The notes: a model not told the origin generated them from the sequence alone. A stretch of 64,000 nucleotides of DNA from Streptomyces prunicolor NBRC 13075 (GCF_000367365.1 NZ_BARF01000025.1:248001-312000); one strand, 5' to 3'. Shown: positions 16,779-25,293, numbered from the stretch's first letter. Translations and numbers: made by a program.

Positions 16779-17146
16779 GGCATGTAGACATACGACTCGA
16801 TGTCGCAGTGGATGCCGGGGTACCGGTTCCAGTACCAAGTGCCCCCGAAATCCCCGCCCTTCTCGATCACCCGGATGTCCTGGACACCGGCCTGGCGCAG
16901 CCGTGCGGCGGCGAGCAGTCCGCCGAAGCCGCCGCCGACGATCGCGACCTCGACCCGGTCGTCGAGCGGTTCACGGGTGAGTTCGGTGTCGGCGTAGGGG
17001 TCTTCGTCGTAGTAGCCGAACTCGCCGGTGGCGCCCCGGTATTGGGCGCTGCCGTCCGGGCGGATGCGCCGGTCCCGTTCGGCCCGGTACTTGGCGCGCA
17101 GCGCCTCCGGGTCGAAGCCGAGGTCGGTGTGGGGGGTGACGGACAT
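16779..17146 (-). pseudogene. N-terminal fragment of a Baeyer-Villiger (flavin) monooxygenase
   Basis: About 123 residues remain of a class I BVMO. They include VAIVGGGFGGLLAAARL (FAD Rossmann motif), FGGTWYWNRYPGIHCD and IESYVYMPL. After MPL the frame enters the IS element and stops at 16739, having added about a dozen foreign residues. The NADPH domain and the FxGxxxHxxxWP fingerprint are gone, so it is not functional. It was probably the last gene of the P450-ferredoxin-reductase-SDR operon, 91 bases after the SDR stop. Confidence 0.85.
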
Positions 17147-17237
17147 GCTGGTCCTCTCAGTCGTCGAGGGATGCGATGCGGCACGACGGAGCCGGACGCC
17201 GGTGTCCGTGGGGTGACCGGCGTCCGGGGCGGGGCCG

Positions 17238-18077
17238 TCAGCGCCGCATGTGCCGGCGGACCCAGGCGGCCTGCCCGCCGTCGACGAGCAGATCGGTGCC
17301 GGTGATGAACTCGGCCTGCGGGCCGGTGAGGAAGGCCACCGCCTCGGCGATCTCGCCGGGTGTGCCGGTGCGGCGCGCTCCGCAGTCGTCGATCATCTTG
17401 AGCATGTGCCCGCCGTGCGGCGACTCGGCCTCGGCCTTCGACATCGCGGTCGAAATGACGCCGGGGCTCGCGGAGTTGATACGGGCGCCGCGCAGGTTCC
17501 AGGCGAGCGCGGCGGCCTCCACGCGCACGTGGTTCGCGCGCTTGGCGACCATGTAGGCGCGCAGCGAGTCGTCGCCCACGGCGGTGACGACAGGCAGGGA
17601 GAGCAGTTCCTCCGCCGGGGCGGTCGCGAGGGCGGCTTCGTCCTCGGGGCTGAGTGAGGCGTAGTGCCCGGCCATGCTGGAGACGGCGACCAGCGCGGTG
17701 CCACGCCCTGCCACCGCCTCGAAGGCGTCGATCACATGGACCGTGCCGAGCAGGTCGACCTCCAGGACGGTCCGCGCCGACGCGATCGAGGCGGAGACCC
17801 CGGCCGTGTGCGCCACGGCGACGACCCGGCCCTCACCGGCCGCCGTCTGGGCAAGCTTGTCGACGGCCGCGCGGTCGGAGATATCTGTGAGGACACCGTG
17901 CGCCGCGTAGCCCTCGGCGGTCAACGCGGCCACGGTGCGGTCGAGTTGGCCGCGTGAGCCGTCGGCGAGGAACAGGGTCCGGCCGCTGCCGATACGGCGC
18001 GCGATCGCCGTTCCCATGCCCCCGGCACCGGTGACCACGACGACGTCGCGGGGTTCCTCAGACGGTCGTAGCGCCAT
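17238..18077 (-). CDS. SDR family oxidoreductase, 279 aa
   Basis: Classical short-chain dehydrogenase. TGAGGMGTAIARRI is the cofactor motif, S133/S134 lie in VAVSSMAG and Y175/K179 in YMVAK form the catalytic set; SPGVISTAMS and the C-terminal GTDLLVDGG are conserved. The lid before the catalytic Tyr is long. It overlaps the ferredoxin reductase gene upstream by 20 bases. In this operon it would oxidise the alcohol made by the P450 to a ketone, the substrate of the (now broken) BVMO (inference). Confidence 0.88.
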   Translation of the reverse strand: MALRPSEEPRDVVVVTGAGGMGTAIARRIGSGRTLFLADGSRGQLDRTVAALTAEGYAAHGVLTDISDRAAVDKLAQTAAGEGRVVAVAHTAGVSASIASARTVLEVDLLGTVHVIDAFEAVAGRGTALVAVSSMAGHYASLSPEDEAALATAPAEELLSLPVVTAVGDDSLRAYMVAKRANHVRVEAAALAWNLRGARINSASPGVISTAMSKAEAESPHGGHMLKMIDDCGARRTGTPGEIAEAVAFLTGPQAEFITGTDLLVDGGQAAWVRRHMRR

Positions 18078-19233
18078 GGACGGCCTCCTGCCAACTCGCT
18101 CCTGCCACGATGGCCTGTCGCCATACGCGGATCGCCTTGGGCGGCATGCCGACCGCGAGGGCGCCGGTGAGCCGGTCGCCGGTGCGGTAGGCGGCCACGA
18201 ACCGCCGCTCGCCCAAGTCCCCGTCCACCACGGCGACTTCGTCGTGGCCGCGCAGATAGCCGTAGGCCTGGATCTTCATGTCGTACTGGTCGGACCAGAA
18301 GTACGGCACGGGCGAAAACGCCTTGCGTGCCTCCGAGTTGAGGAGGTTGCGCGCGGCGGCCATGCCCTGTTCGGCGGCGTTGGTGCGGTGCTCGATCCGC
18401 ATCGATGTCTCGAAGAGCGGGTTGTACCAGCGGGCGACGTCACCGGCCGCGTACACGTTCTTGGCGGCCTCGCAGTACTCGTCGCACACAACGCCGTCAC
18501 CGACGGAGAGTCCGCTGTCGGCGAGCCACTCGGTGTTCGGCAGCGAGCCGATCGCGACGAGCACCTCGTCCGCCTCGATCTCCTCACCGGTCCCGAGCCG
18601 TACGCCCTCGTCGGTCACCTCGGTGACAGAGACACCGGTGCGCAGCTTCACGCCGTGGTCCACATGCGCCTGCGCCAGCACCTGCCCGACCTGCTCACCG
18701 ACGGCGTGCGCCAAGGGCACCGGGGCCGGCTCCAGCAGGGTCACTTCGGCGCCCAGGCGCCAGGCCACGGCGGCGGCCTCGGCGCCGAGGAAACCGGCGC
18801 CGACCACCACCAACTTCCGCCCGGGACCGAGCCGTTCGCGCAGCGTGAGCGCGTCGTCGAGCGTGCGCAGCACATGCGCACCCTCCCCCGGCAGCCTGCG
18901 CGGGCGCACCCCGGTGGCGATGACGAGCCGGTCGTACGACACCTGCGCGCCGTCCGACAGCCACACCTCCTGCGTGGCGAGGTCGAGCGCGGTCGCGGCG
19001 ACACCGAGACGGAGGTCGAGGTCGAGCCCGCTCAGGTCGGCCGGGGTGCGCAGGGCGACCCGGTCGGGCTCCCACTCGGCGGCGAGGACCTGCTTGGACA
19101 GCGGCGGCCGGTCGTAGGGCGGACGGGGTTCTTCCCCTACGAGGGTGAGCGTGCCGGTGTAGCCCTCGCGGCGGAGGGTCTCGGCCGCCGCGAGTCCGGC
19201 GGCCGAGGCTCCGACGACGACGATCCGGGTCAC
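18058..19233 (-). CDS. FAD-dependent ferredoxin reductase, 391 aa
   Basis: NAD(P)H:ferredoxin reductase of the putidaredoxin-reductase type: RIVVVGASAAGLAAAETLR (FAD), PPYDRPPLSKQ, LVVVGAGFLGAEAAAVA (NAD) and NVYAAGDVARW (FAD phosphate). The C-terminal reductase domain holds YFWSDQYDMKIQ, typical of this group. It passes electrons to the 3Fe-4S ferredoxin encoded just upstream (4-base overlap) and on to the P450. Confidence 0.93.
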   Translation of the reverse strand: MTRIVVVGASAAGLAAAETLRREGYTGTLTLVGEEPRPPYDRPPLSKQVLAAEWEPDRVALRTPADLSGLDLDLRLGVAATALDLATQEVWLSDGAQVSYDRLVIATGVRPRRLPGEGAHVLRTLDDALTLRERLGPGRKLVVVGAGFLGAEAAAVAWRLGAEVTLLEPAPVPLAHAVGEQVGQVLAQAHVDHGVKLRTGVSVTEVTDEGVRLGTGEEIEADEVLVAIGSLPNTEWLADSGLSVGDGVVCDEYCEAAKNVYAAGDVARWYNPLFETSMRIEHRTNAAEQGMAAARNLLNSEARKAFSPVPYFWSDQYDMKIQAYGYLRGHDEVAVVDGDLGERRFVAAYRTGDRLTGALAVGMPPKAIRVWRQAIVAGASWQEAVHGATTV

Positions 19234-19427
19234 CGCTCCACCAGTCGGATGGCCGCGGCCGGGCAGACCGCCACGGCTTCCCGTACGTCGTCGAGGAGTT
19301 CGGCGCCGGGCTGCTCCTCCAGGAGGATCGCCACGCCGTCGTCGTCACGCTGGTCGAAAACGTCGGGGGCGGCGACCACGCACTGACCGGAGGCGACGCA
19401 TTTCGGTTCGTCGAGTTCGACCTTCAT
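19230..19427 (-). CDS. 3Fe-4S ferredoxin, 65 aa
   Basis: Small acidic ferredoxin with three cluster cysteines, C10, C16 (CVASGQC) and C55 (AVCPAAAI), and no fourth Cys, hence a 3Fe-4S cluster of the type that serves actinobacterial P450s. Its length (65 residues) is normal. It sits between the P450 (40 bases upstream) and the reductase (overlapping). Confidence 0.95.
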   Translation of the reverse strand: MKVELDEPKCVASGQCVVAAPDVFDQRDDDGVAILLEEQPGAELLDDVREAVAVCPAAAIRLVER

Positions 19428-19467
19428 GGCTGTGTCCTTTGTTCTCTGTTCGTTGATGAGGGGGTGG

Positions 19468-20709
19468 TCACCAGGCGACGGGCAGGCAGGCCACGCCGTA
19501 GGTCGTGCCGGTGCGGTCGAAGGCCAACTGCTCGATGGGGGCGGCCAGTCGGAGGGTCGGGACGCGGCGGTAGAGGGTGCCGTAGACGACCTGGAGTTCG
19601 AGGCGGGCGAGGTTCTGGCCGAGGCACTGGTGGGGGCCGTAGCCGAAGCCCTGGTGCTGGCGGGCGGAGCGGGTGATGTCGAGGCGGTCGGCCTCGGGGA
19701 AGGCCTCGGGGTCCCAGTTCGCGGCGTGCAGGTCGAAGATCATGCCCTCGCCGGCGCGGATGATGACGCCGCCGATCTCGATGTCCTCCTTGGCGACGCG
19801 GCGGACGCCGGTCTGCACGATGGTGAGGTAGCGGAGCAGTTCATCGACCGCGCCCGCGATGACCTTGGGGTCGTCCGTGTCGCGCACCAGGGCGAGTTGG
19901 TCGGGGTTCTGGAGCAGGGCGAGCGTGCCGAGGCTGATCATCGTGGCGGTGGTCTCGTGCCCGGCGATGAGCATGGCGACGCCCATGTGGACGGCCTCGG
20001 TGCGGGTCATCTCGCCGTTGTTGACGCGCCCGGCCATCTCGGACAGGACGCCCTCGGCCGGGCTCTCCAGCCTGAGCCCGATGAGCTTGTCCAGATAGGC
20101 GGCCAGCGCGCCGCTCGCCGCCCGCGCCTCCTCGGGCGACGCGGCGCTGTCGAGCGCGATGCCGCTGTTGCGCTGGAAGAAGTCGTGGTCCTCGTACGGC
20201 ACGCCGAGCAGGTCGGCGATGACCAGCGAGGGGACCGGCAGGGCGAGTGCGGTGAGCAGGTCGGCCGGGTTGGGGCCGGCCAGCATGTCGTCGATCAGTT
20301 CGTCGACGATCTTCTGGACGGGGGCCCGCATGGCCTCTATCCGCTTGACGACGAACGGCGCGTTGACCGTCCGGCGCAGCCGGGTGTGCTCGGGGGCGTC
20401 GGTGTTGGTGATCATCCGCGGGGTGTGCGGGGCGATCTCGGCACGGTGCGCGTTGACGTAGGGGAAGCCGGTTTCCAGGTCGTCGTCGCTGACGCGGGGG
20501 TCGGTGAGCAGGGCGCGCTGGTCGGCGTGGCGGGTGATCAGCCAGGGCGTGCTGCCGTTCCAGATGCGGACCCTGGAGATCGGTTTCCCGTCGCGCAGTC
20601 CGTGCACGGCGGGCGGCGGGGCGAGGGGGCAGCGCGCGTCCCGCTGCATCGGGTATTCGGGGATCGCCGCTGCCGTGTCGGGCGCGGTGTCGGTCAGAAT
20701 GTCGGCCAT
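19468..20709 (-). CDS. Cytochrome P450, 413 aa
   Basis: Soluble bacterial P450. AGHETT (residues 249-254) is the oxygen-binding I-helix, ELLR (290-293) the ExxR motif, and FGYGPHQCLGQ carries the haem-ligand C362. The start MADIL follows GAGGAGA. The gene heads the P450-ferredoxin-reductase-SDR-BVMO operon, a layout known from cyclic terpene and alicyclic catabolism (hydroxylation, alcohol to ketone, ketone to lactone). The substrate is unknown. Confidence 0.94.
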   Translation of the reverse strand: MADILTDTAPDTAAAIPEYPMQRDARCPLAPPPAVHGLRDGKPISRVRIWNGSTPWLITRHADQRALLTDPRVSDDDLETGFPYVNAHRAEIAPHTPRMITNTDAPEHTRLRRTVNAPFVVKRIEAMRAPVQKIVDELIDDMLAGPNPADLLTALALPVPSLVIADLLGVPYEDHDFFQRNSGIALDSAASPEEARAASGALAAYLDKLIGLRLESPAEGVLSEMAGRVNNGEMTRTEAVHMGVAMLIAGHETTATMISLGTLALLQNPDQLALVRDTDDPKVIAGAVDELLRYLTIVQTGVRRVAKEDIEIGGVIIRAGEGMIFDLHAANWDPEAFPEADRLDITRSARQHQGFGYGPHQCLGQNLARLELQVVYGTLYRRVPTLRLAAPIEQLAFDRTGTTYGVACLPVAW

Positions 20710-21070
20710 GTCTCTCCTCGGTGGTGGGGGGCTCCGCGTGGGGGCGGAGCGCCGGGGTACTGGGATCGAGGCCTCGATGAGCACATGCAAACAGAGCGGG
20801 CTGACTCCTTCCGGTCAGTTTCCTGACAACAACCTGACGTGGCCCAGATCACACGCCGACGCTGTTGCCGTGAACCGGACAGAGATGTCAGGGAGGGTCA
20901 ACTCAGGTGAATTACAAGCGAGTTGACGGGGCAGGACATGACGCCACCGACTCGCGAACGCAACGAGAAAAGGGCGGCACCACGTCACCGTGACACCGCC
21001 CGACACCCCCGCTTCACAGGGTGCCCATCTTTGCTCCGCGCATCCCGTGCAATTCCCCCCGACGGAGCGC
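20710..21070. other. Intergenic region between the P450 gene and the OmpR-type regulator
   Basis: No convincing gene. It holds a perfect 14-bp palindrome ATCGAGGCCTCGAT (20765-20778) about 56 bases upstream of the P450 start, a GTCAG-tttc-CTGAC inverted repeat (20814-20827), and a terminator for the regulator gene (20964-21001). Either palindrome could be an operator for the P450 operon, which has no regulator gene of its own nearby. Confidence 0.5.
20964..21001 (-). terminator. Rho-independent terminator after the OmpR-type regulator
   Basis: On the minus strand a 12-bp stem (GGGCGG...CCGCCC with three G-U pairs, loop GGTGAC) is followed by TTTTCTCG. It lies 70 bases beyond the regulator stop. 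Confidence 0.7.
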
Positions 21071-21778
21071 TCACCCCTCGCCGGCCGCCCGCCCGAGCCA
21101 GTATCCGAAGCCCCGGCGCGTGTGGATGAGCGGCGCGCCTTCCTGGTCCACCTTGCGCCGGAGGCGGGAGACGAGCTGCTCCATCGCGTTGTCGCCGCGG
21201 AAGTCGCCCCAGACGTATCGGCTGATCTGCTCCTTGGACAGCACCTTGTGCGCGTTGACGAGGAGGTGGCGCAGCAGCCGGTACTCCGCGGGCGTGAGGT
21301 CGAGGATGCACCGGCCGCGCCGCGCCTGGCAGGTGGTGTCGTCGAGGACCAGGTCGGCGTAGTGCAGCGCGCCCCGGCCGCGCAGTAACACCTGGATGCG
21401 GGCGAGCACTTCGGCGATACGGAAGGGCTTGGTGACGTAGTCCCGCTCCCCCGCGCCCAGTTCGGGCAGCAGCTTGTCGAGGGCGTCCCAGCCGGTGAGC
21501 AGGAGGACGGGCGGGCGGTGCGTGACGAGTCGGCGGCCCTGCGCGAGGGCGTCCATCTCGGGCAACTCCGCGTCGATGACGACCAGTTCGAACTGCTGCT
21601 CCGCGAGCCGTGACACCACCTCGGTGCCGTTCCCGGCCGTCCCGATGCGGTACCCCGCCAACTCCAGTGTCGTGGAGAGGAGTTCGGCGTTGTCCGGTTC
21701 GTCCACGGCGACGAGCAGATGCTGCCCGCCACCGCGGGCGAGTGATCGTGTCTCACTGAAGCTGTCGTACGTGGACAT
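21071..21778 (-). CDS. OmpR-family response regulator (orphan), 235 aa
   Basis: The receiver domain has VVIDAELPEMD (phospho-acceptor Asp) and YVTKPFR (conserved Lys). The winged-helix output domain runs from DLTPAEYRLLRHLLVNAHKV to VSRLRRKVDQEG and RRGFGYWL. The ATG at 21776-21778 follows AGGA by 8 bases; an ATG 9 bases earlier is an alternative. No kinase gene is adjacent on the same strand; the kinase at 22219 has its own NarL-type partner. Three regularly spaced palindromes lie directly upstream of this gene. Confidence 0.88.
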   Translation of the reverse strand: MSTYDSFSETRSLARGGGQHLLVAVDEPDNAELLSTTLELAGYRIGTAGNGTEVVSRLAEQQFELVVIDAELPEMDALAQGRRLVTHRPPVLLLTGWDALDKLLPELGAGERDYVTKPFRIAEVLARIQVLLRGRGALHYADLVLDDTTCQARRGRCILDLTPAEYRLLRHLLVNAHKVLSKEQISRYVWGDFRGDNAMEQLVSRLRRKVDQEGAPLIHTRRGFGYWLGRAAGEG

Positions 21779-21800
21779 GGGCGTCATCCTAGCGTCCTGC

Positions 21801-21873
21801 TTGCCTGACTCAAGCAATATACATTCGATTGCTTGACTCAAGTAAGTCGGATACGCTTGCCTGACTCAAGGAA
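21801..21873. repeat. Three 17-bp palindromic sites at an exact 28-bp period
   Basis: TTGCCTGACTCAAGCAA (21801-21817), TTGCTTGACTCAAGTAA (21829-21845) and TTGCCTGACTCAAGGAA (21857-21873). The core CTTGA-C-TCAAG is a perfect palindrome in the second copy. The 11-base spacers differ in sequence, so the sites rather than a tandem duplication are conserved. They begin 23 bases upstream of the regulator start and look like an operator array. Confidence 0.75.
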
Positions 21874-22218
21874 GCCCGCCGCGAGGCCGGGCCGACGGAG
21901 AACCAGGAGCACAGCCGAGCTCTCGCTCACCAGAACCGGGGCCGCCTTGAGCGGAAGGCGGCCCCCGCGCCGAACCCGTGGGGACGGGGGTCGGCGCCGT
22001 CCCGGACCCCGGCCGCCGGCCACTCCCCCGGATCGGCGCCGGGTCCGCGGACAAACCCCGTTCCCCGTGCCCGGCACACAGGTCCTCCGCCGTCCTCGCC
22101 GCCTTCCGCGGCTCGGGCCCTCCCGATCGAGCAGACTTGGATCCTGGCTGACGTGGTGCCTCAACGATTCCGTCGTCCGCAAGCCCGCGCCCGGGCCGAT
22201 GCGCCTAACCTGATCTTC
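21874..22218. other. Intergenic region upstream of the NarL-type sensor kinase
   Basis: About 345 bases of very GC-rich sequence with no gene I can support. Open frames here continue into the kinase frame but show no family features and no ribosome site. A promoter for the kinase/regulator pair is expected in this stretch, but no clear -35/-10 pair was found. Confidence 0.4.
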
Positions 22219-23409
22219 ATGCGCGCAACCGTGCGACAGGCGGCCCGGGCGACAGTCCAGCTGGTCGTGTCCGCCGCGATGACCTTCGGGTCGTACATCT
22301 TCATCACCGTGCTCCTGATCACCGCGATCGCCACGGCCACGGTGGTCGGCGCGTTCATGCTGCCCGAGACGGTGCTGCTGATACGGCGGATCGCCGGGGC
22401 CAAGCGGCAGCAGGCGGGCGCGTGGACGGGCCGGAAGATCCCCGAGGCGTACCAGCCGCTCACCGGCACCGTGCGTGAGCGGGTGCGCACGGCGGTGCGC
22501 GACCCGGGCACGCTGACCGACTTCCGCTGGATGGTCGCCTACTACGCCTACGGCACGCTGCCCGTGCTGATGCTGCCGTTGTGGCCGCTGGGGCTGGTCG
22601 TCGACGGAGTGTGGTGCGGGCTGCTGCGCCGCCGGGCCGTCGTCCTGCCGCTGATCAGCAGGCTCGCGGACCTGGACGCCCACTGGTCCACCGTCCTGCT
22701 GAAGCCCTCACCGAAGGCCCGACTGGCCGTACGGGTCGAGGAGTTGACGCAGACCCGGGCGGGCGCGATCGCCGCGCACGGCGCCGAACTGCGCCGCATC
22801 GAACGCGACCTGCACGACGGCACCCAGGCCCGGCTGGTCTCGCTGTCGATGCGCATCGGGCTCGCCAAGCGGGCCTACGACCAGGACCCGGCGGCGGCGC
22901 GCCGGATGCTCGACGACGCGCAGACGCTGGCCGAGGAGGCCCTGACGGATCTGCGCCACGTGGTGCGCGCGATCCATCCGCCGATCCTCACCGACCGCGG
23001 CCTGGTCGGCGCGGTCCGCGCGCTCGCCGCCAGCAGCGCGCTCTCCGTCACCGTGACCGTGGACGGACTGACCGACGGACACGACGGGCCGCGCGCCCCG
23101 GCGGCGGTGGAGGCGGCGGCGTACTTCGTGATCGCCGAGTCGCTGACCAACGCGGCCAAGTACAGCGGCACCGACCGCGCCGACGTCCATCTCGCCCGCG
23201 CCCGCACCGGACTGCGCGTCCGGGTGCGCGACGAGGGCCGGGGTGGGGCTGGGGGCCCCTCCCAGGCTATTGGCTCTGGGGGAGAGGCGGGCGGATCGGG
23301 GTTGCTGGGCATGCGACGCCGGGTCGCCGCGCTCGACGGCGGTGTGACTGTGACCAGCCCCGTGGGGGGACCTACCGTGATCGAAGTGGAGCTGCCGTGC
23401 GTCTGGTGA
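22219..23409 (+). CDS. Sensor histidine kinase, NarL-partner type (HisKA_3), 396 aa
   Basis: Membrane sensor with hydrophobic segments near residues 15-50 and 110-140, then ELRRIERDLHDGTQARLV with the phospho-accepting His, a dimerisation helix pair, and an HATPase domain (FVIAESLTNAAKYSG N-box; GSGLLGMRRRV G-box). The segment between the DEGRGG box and the G-box contains about 12 extra residues (PSQAIGSGGEAG) encoded by an imperfect GC palindrome at about 23248-23284. The partner regulator starts 22 bases downstream. Confidence 0.92.
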   Translation: MRATVRQAARATVQLVVSAAMTFGSYIFITVLLITAIATATVVGAFMLPETVLLIRRIAGAKRQQAGAWTGRKIPEAYQPLTGTVRERVRTAVRDPGTLTDFRWMVAYYAYGTLPVLMLPLWPLGLVVDGVWCGLLRRRAVVLPLISRLADLDAHWSTVLLKPSPKARLAVRVEELTQTRAGAIAAHGAELRRIERDLHDGTQARLVSLSMRIGLAKRAYDQDPAAARRMLDDAQTLAEEALTDLRHVVRAIHPPILTDRGLVGAVRALAASSALSVTVTVDGLTDGHDGPRAPAAVEAAAYFVIAESLTNAAKYSGTDRADVHLARARTGLRVRVRDEGRGGAGGPSQAIGSGGEAGGSGLLGMRRRVAALDGGVTVTSPVGGPTVIEVELPCVW

Positions 23410-23431
23410 GTGTGGTTGAGGCGGAACTGTC

Positions 23432-24076
23432 GTGAGAGTGCTGCTCGCCGAGGACAACGCCCTGCTCAGGGAGGGCCTGGTCCTGCTGCTGACATCGGCC
23501 GGACACGAGGTGGTGGCCGTCGTGGGCAGCGGGCCCGAGGTGCTGCCCGCGCTGCTCGAACACCGGCCGGACGTGGCCGTGCTGGACGTTCGGATGCCGC
23601 CGGGCTTCCGGGACGAGGGCCTGCGCGCCGCGTTGGAGGCGCGGGAGCGGATCCCCGGGCTGCCGGTACTGGTGCTGTCGCAGTACGTCGAGGAGTCGTA
23701 CGCCGCCGAGCTGTTGGGCGTCGGGGCGAGCGGGGTCGGCTATCTGCTCAAGGACCGGATCGGCCGCGTGGACGAGTTCCTGGACGCGCTGGACCGGGTG
23801 GCGGCCGGCGGTACGGCGCTCGACCCCGAGGTGGTGACCGAGTTGCTGACCCGGCGCCGCGATTCACCGCTGGACTCGCTGACCCCGCGCGAGCGCGAGG
23901 TGCTGAAGCTGATGGCGGAGGGCCATGACAACACGATGATCGCCAAGACCCTGGTCGTCACGGAACGCGCGGTCAGCAAGCACATCGGCAATGTGTTCCT
24001 GAAGCTGGGCCTGCCGCCGAGCGACAGCGGGCACCGCCGGGTGCTGGCGGTGCTGGCGTATCTGCGGAACGTCTGA
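23432..24076 (+). CDS. NarL/LuxR-family response regulator, 214 aa
   Basis: The receiver domain starts RVLLAEDNALLREGL, with the phospho-acceptor Asp in VAVLDVRMPPG and Lys in YLLKDRIG. The C-terminal LuxR helix-turn-helix runs LTPREREVLKLMAEGHDNTM to TERAVSKHIGNVFLKLGL. GTG start. It is the partner of the kinase immediately upstream; the target genes are not evident from the sequence. Confidence 0.93.
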   Translation: MRVLLAEDNALLREGLVLLLTSAGHEVVAVVGSGPEVLPALLEHRPDVAVLDVRMPPGFRDEGLRAALEARERIPGLPVLVLSQYVEESYAAELLGVGASGVGYLLKDRIGRVDEFLDALDRVAAGGTALDPEVVTELLTRRRDSPLDSLTPREREVLKLMAEGHDNTMIAKTLVVTERAVSKHIGNVFLKLGLPPSDSGHRRVLAVLAYLRNV

Positions 24077-24115
24077 CGGCCACCCCCGTTCAGGCGAACC
24101 CCCACCGAAACACGC

Positions 24116-25156
24116 GTGCCACCGCCCCACTCCGTCGACACCTCTGCCGTGACCCTGCCACCACCCCTCCCCCACATCCCACCCATGCTCGCCACCCCCG
24201 GCCTCCTCCCGCCCGCCGCGCAGGACGCCCAGTGGGCCTACGAGACCAAACAGGACGGCCAGCGCGTGCTGGTGTACCTCCCCGGCGACGGCAGCGTCCT
24301 CCTGCGCGCCCGCTCCGGGGAGGACATCACCGGCGCCTACCCCGAACTGCTGCCCCTGGGCGCCGAGTTGGGGACCACCCCGGCGATCCTGGACGGCGAG
24401 GTGCTGGCCCTGGACGAACAGGGGCGCGCCGACTTCCAGTTGCTGCAAGGGCGGATGGGCCTGGCCCAGTCACCCGCGCTGGCGGTGCGCCGGGCCGCCG
24501 AAGCACCCGTCCACCTCGTGCTGTTCGACCTCCCCCACCTCGGACAGCCGCTCCTCACACTCCCTTACGTCCGCCGACGCGCCGCACTGGAGCGGCTCGG
24601 CCTGGACGGCCCGTACTGGTCAACTCCCGCCGCCCTCACCGGACATGGGGCCCAGGCTCTCCGGGCCACCCGTGAGCACGGGCTGGAGGGCCTGGTCTGC
24701 AAGCGGCTGGACTCGGGGTACGAACCCGGGGTGCGTTCCCGCGCCTGGATCAAGATCCGCAACCTGCGGAGCGAGGACGTGCTGGTCGGCGGCTGGGTGC
24801 CCGGCAAGGGGCGCCTGACGGGCCTGCCGGGCGCGGTGCTCGTGGGGCAGCGCGCGGGCGACCGACTGGCGTACGTCGGCAATGTGGGCACCGGCTGGAG
24901 CGAGGCCGAGCGTGCCGAACTCGCCGTACTGCTGCGGGCCGCCGGGACCGACACGTGCCCCTTCGACCCCGTCCCGTCGGTTGCCGGGGCGCGCTGGGTG
25001 GTGCCCCGGCTGGTCGGCGAGGTCCGCTACAGCAGCCGAACCCGGGCCGGGATGCTGCGCCAGCCGTCCTGGCTGCGGCTGCGCCCGGACCTCGCGCCGG
25101 AGGAGTCGGCGGCGGATCTGCCGGAGGACACACCACAGGAGTCACCGGACCGTTGA
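24116..25156 (+). CDS. ATP-dependent DNA ligase (LigC/LigD ligase-domain type), 346 aa
   Basis: The adenylation domain has motif I YETKQDGQR (AMP-accepting Lys at about residue 45), motif Ia ARSGEDITGAYPEL, motif III-like DLPHLG, motif IV EGLVCKRLDSGYEPG and motif V WIKIRN. The C-terminal OB domain is LVGGWVPGKGRL to GEVRYSSRTRAGMLRQPSW. There are no polymerase or nuclease domains, so it resembles stand-alone LigC, probably used in end joining or repair. The start is uncertain: GTG at 24116 or GTG at 24149; neither has a strong ribosome site. Confidence 0.88.
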   Translation: MPPPHSVDTSAVTLPPPLPHIPPMLATPGLLPPAAQDAQWAYETKQDGQRVLVYLPGDGSVLLRARSGEDITGAYPELLPLGAELGTTPAILDGEVLALDEQGRADFQLLQGRMGLAQSPALAVRRAAEAPVHLVLFDLPHLGQPLLTLPYVRRRAALERLGLDGPYWSTPAALTGHGAQALRATREHGLEGLVCKRLDSGYEPGVRSRAWIKIRNLRSEDVLVGGWVPGKGRLTGLPGAVLVGQRAGDRLAYVGNVGTGWSEAERAELAVLLRAAGTDTCPFDPVPSVAGARWVVPRLVGEVRYSSRTRAGMLRQPSWLRLRPDLAPEESAADLPEDTPQESPDR

Positions 25157-25293
25157 GGAAGTTGCGTAGATCAAGTATTGGGCCGGTCGTTACCGGAGTG
25201 ACACCCCTCCCTCTTGGCGCGTACATGGAAAGTCGGCACGATGAAAGCCCTTTCCCCCCACAGCCGTTGGGCTGCATCCAAAAGGAGGACGCA

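Larger units (their letters stand above)
15606..16780 (-). mobile_element. IS200/IS605-type element carrying tnpB only (IS1341-like), decayed
   Basis: The element spans from near the TTAAC at about 16773-16777 (left end) to the right-end hairpin at 15614-15635 and the CAAT just past it. There is no tnpA. It interrupts a BVMO gene, whose two ends border it. The exact ends are inferred from where BVMO homology stops. Such elements move by single-strand transposition without target duplication, and none is seen. Confidence 0.75.
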
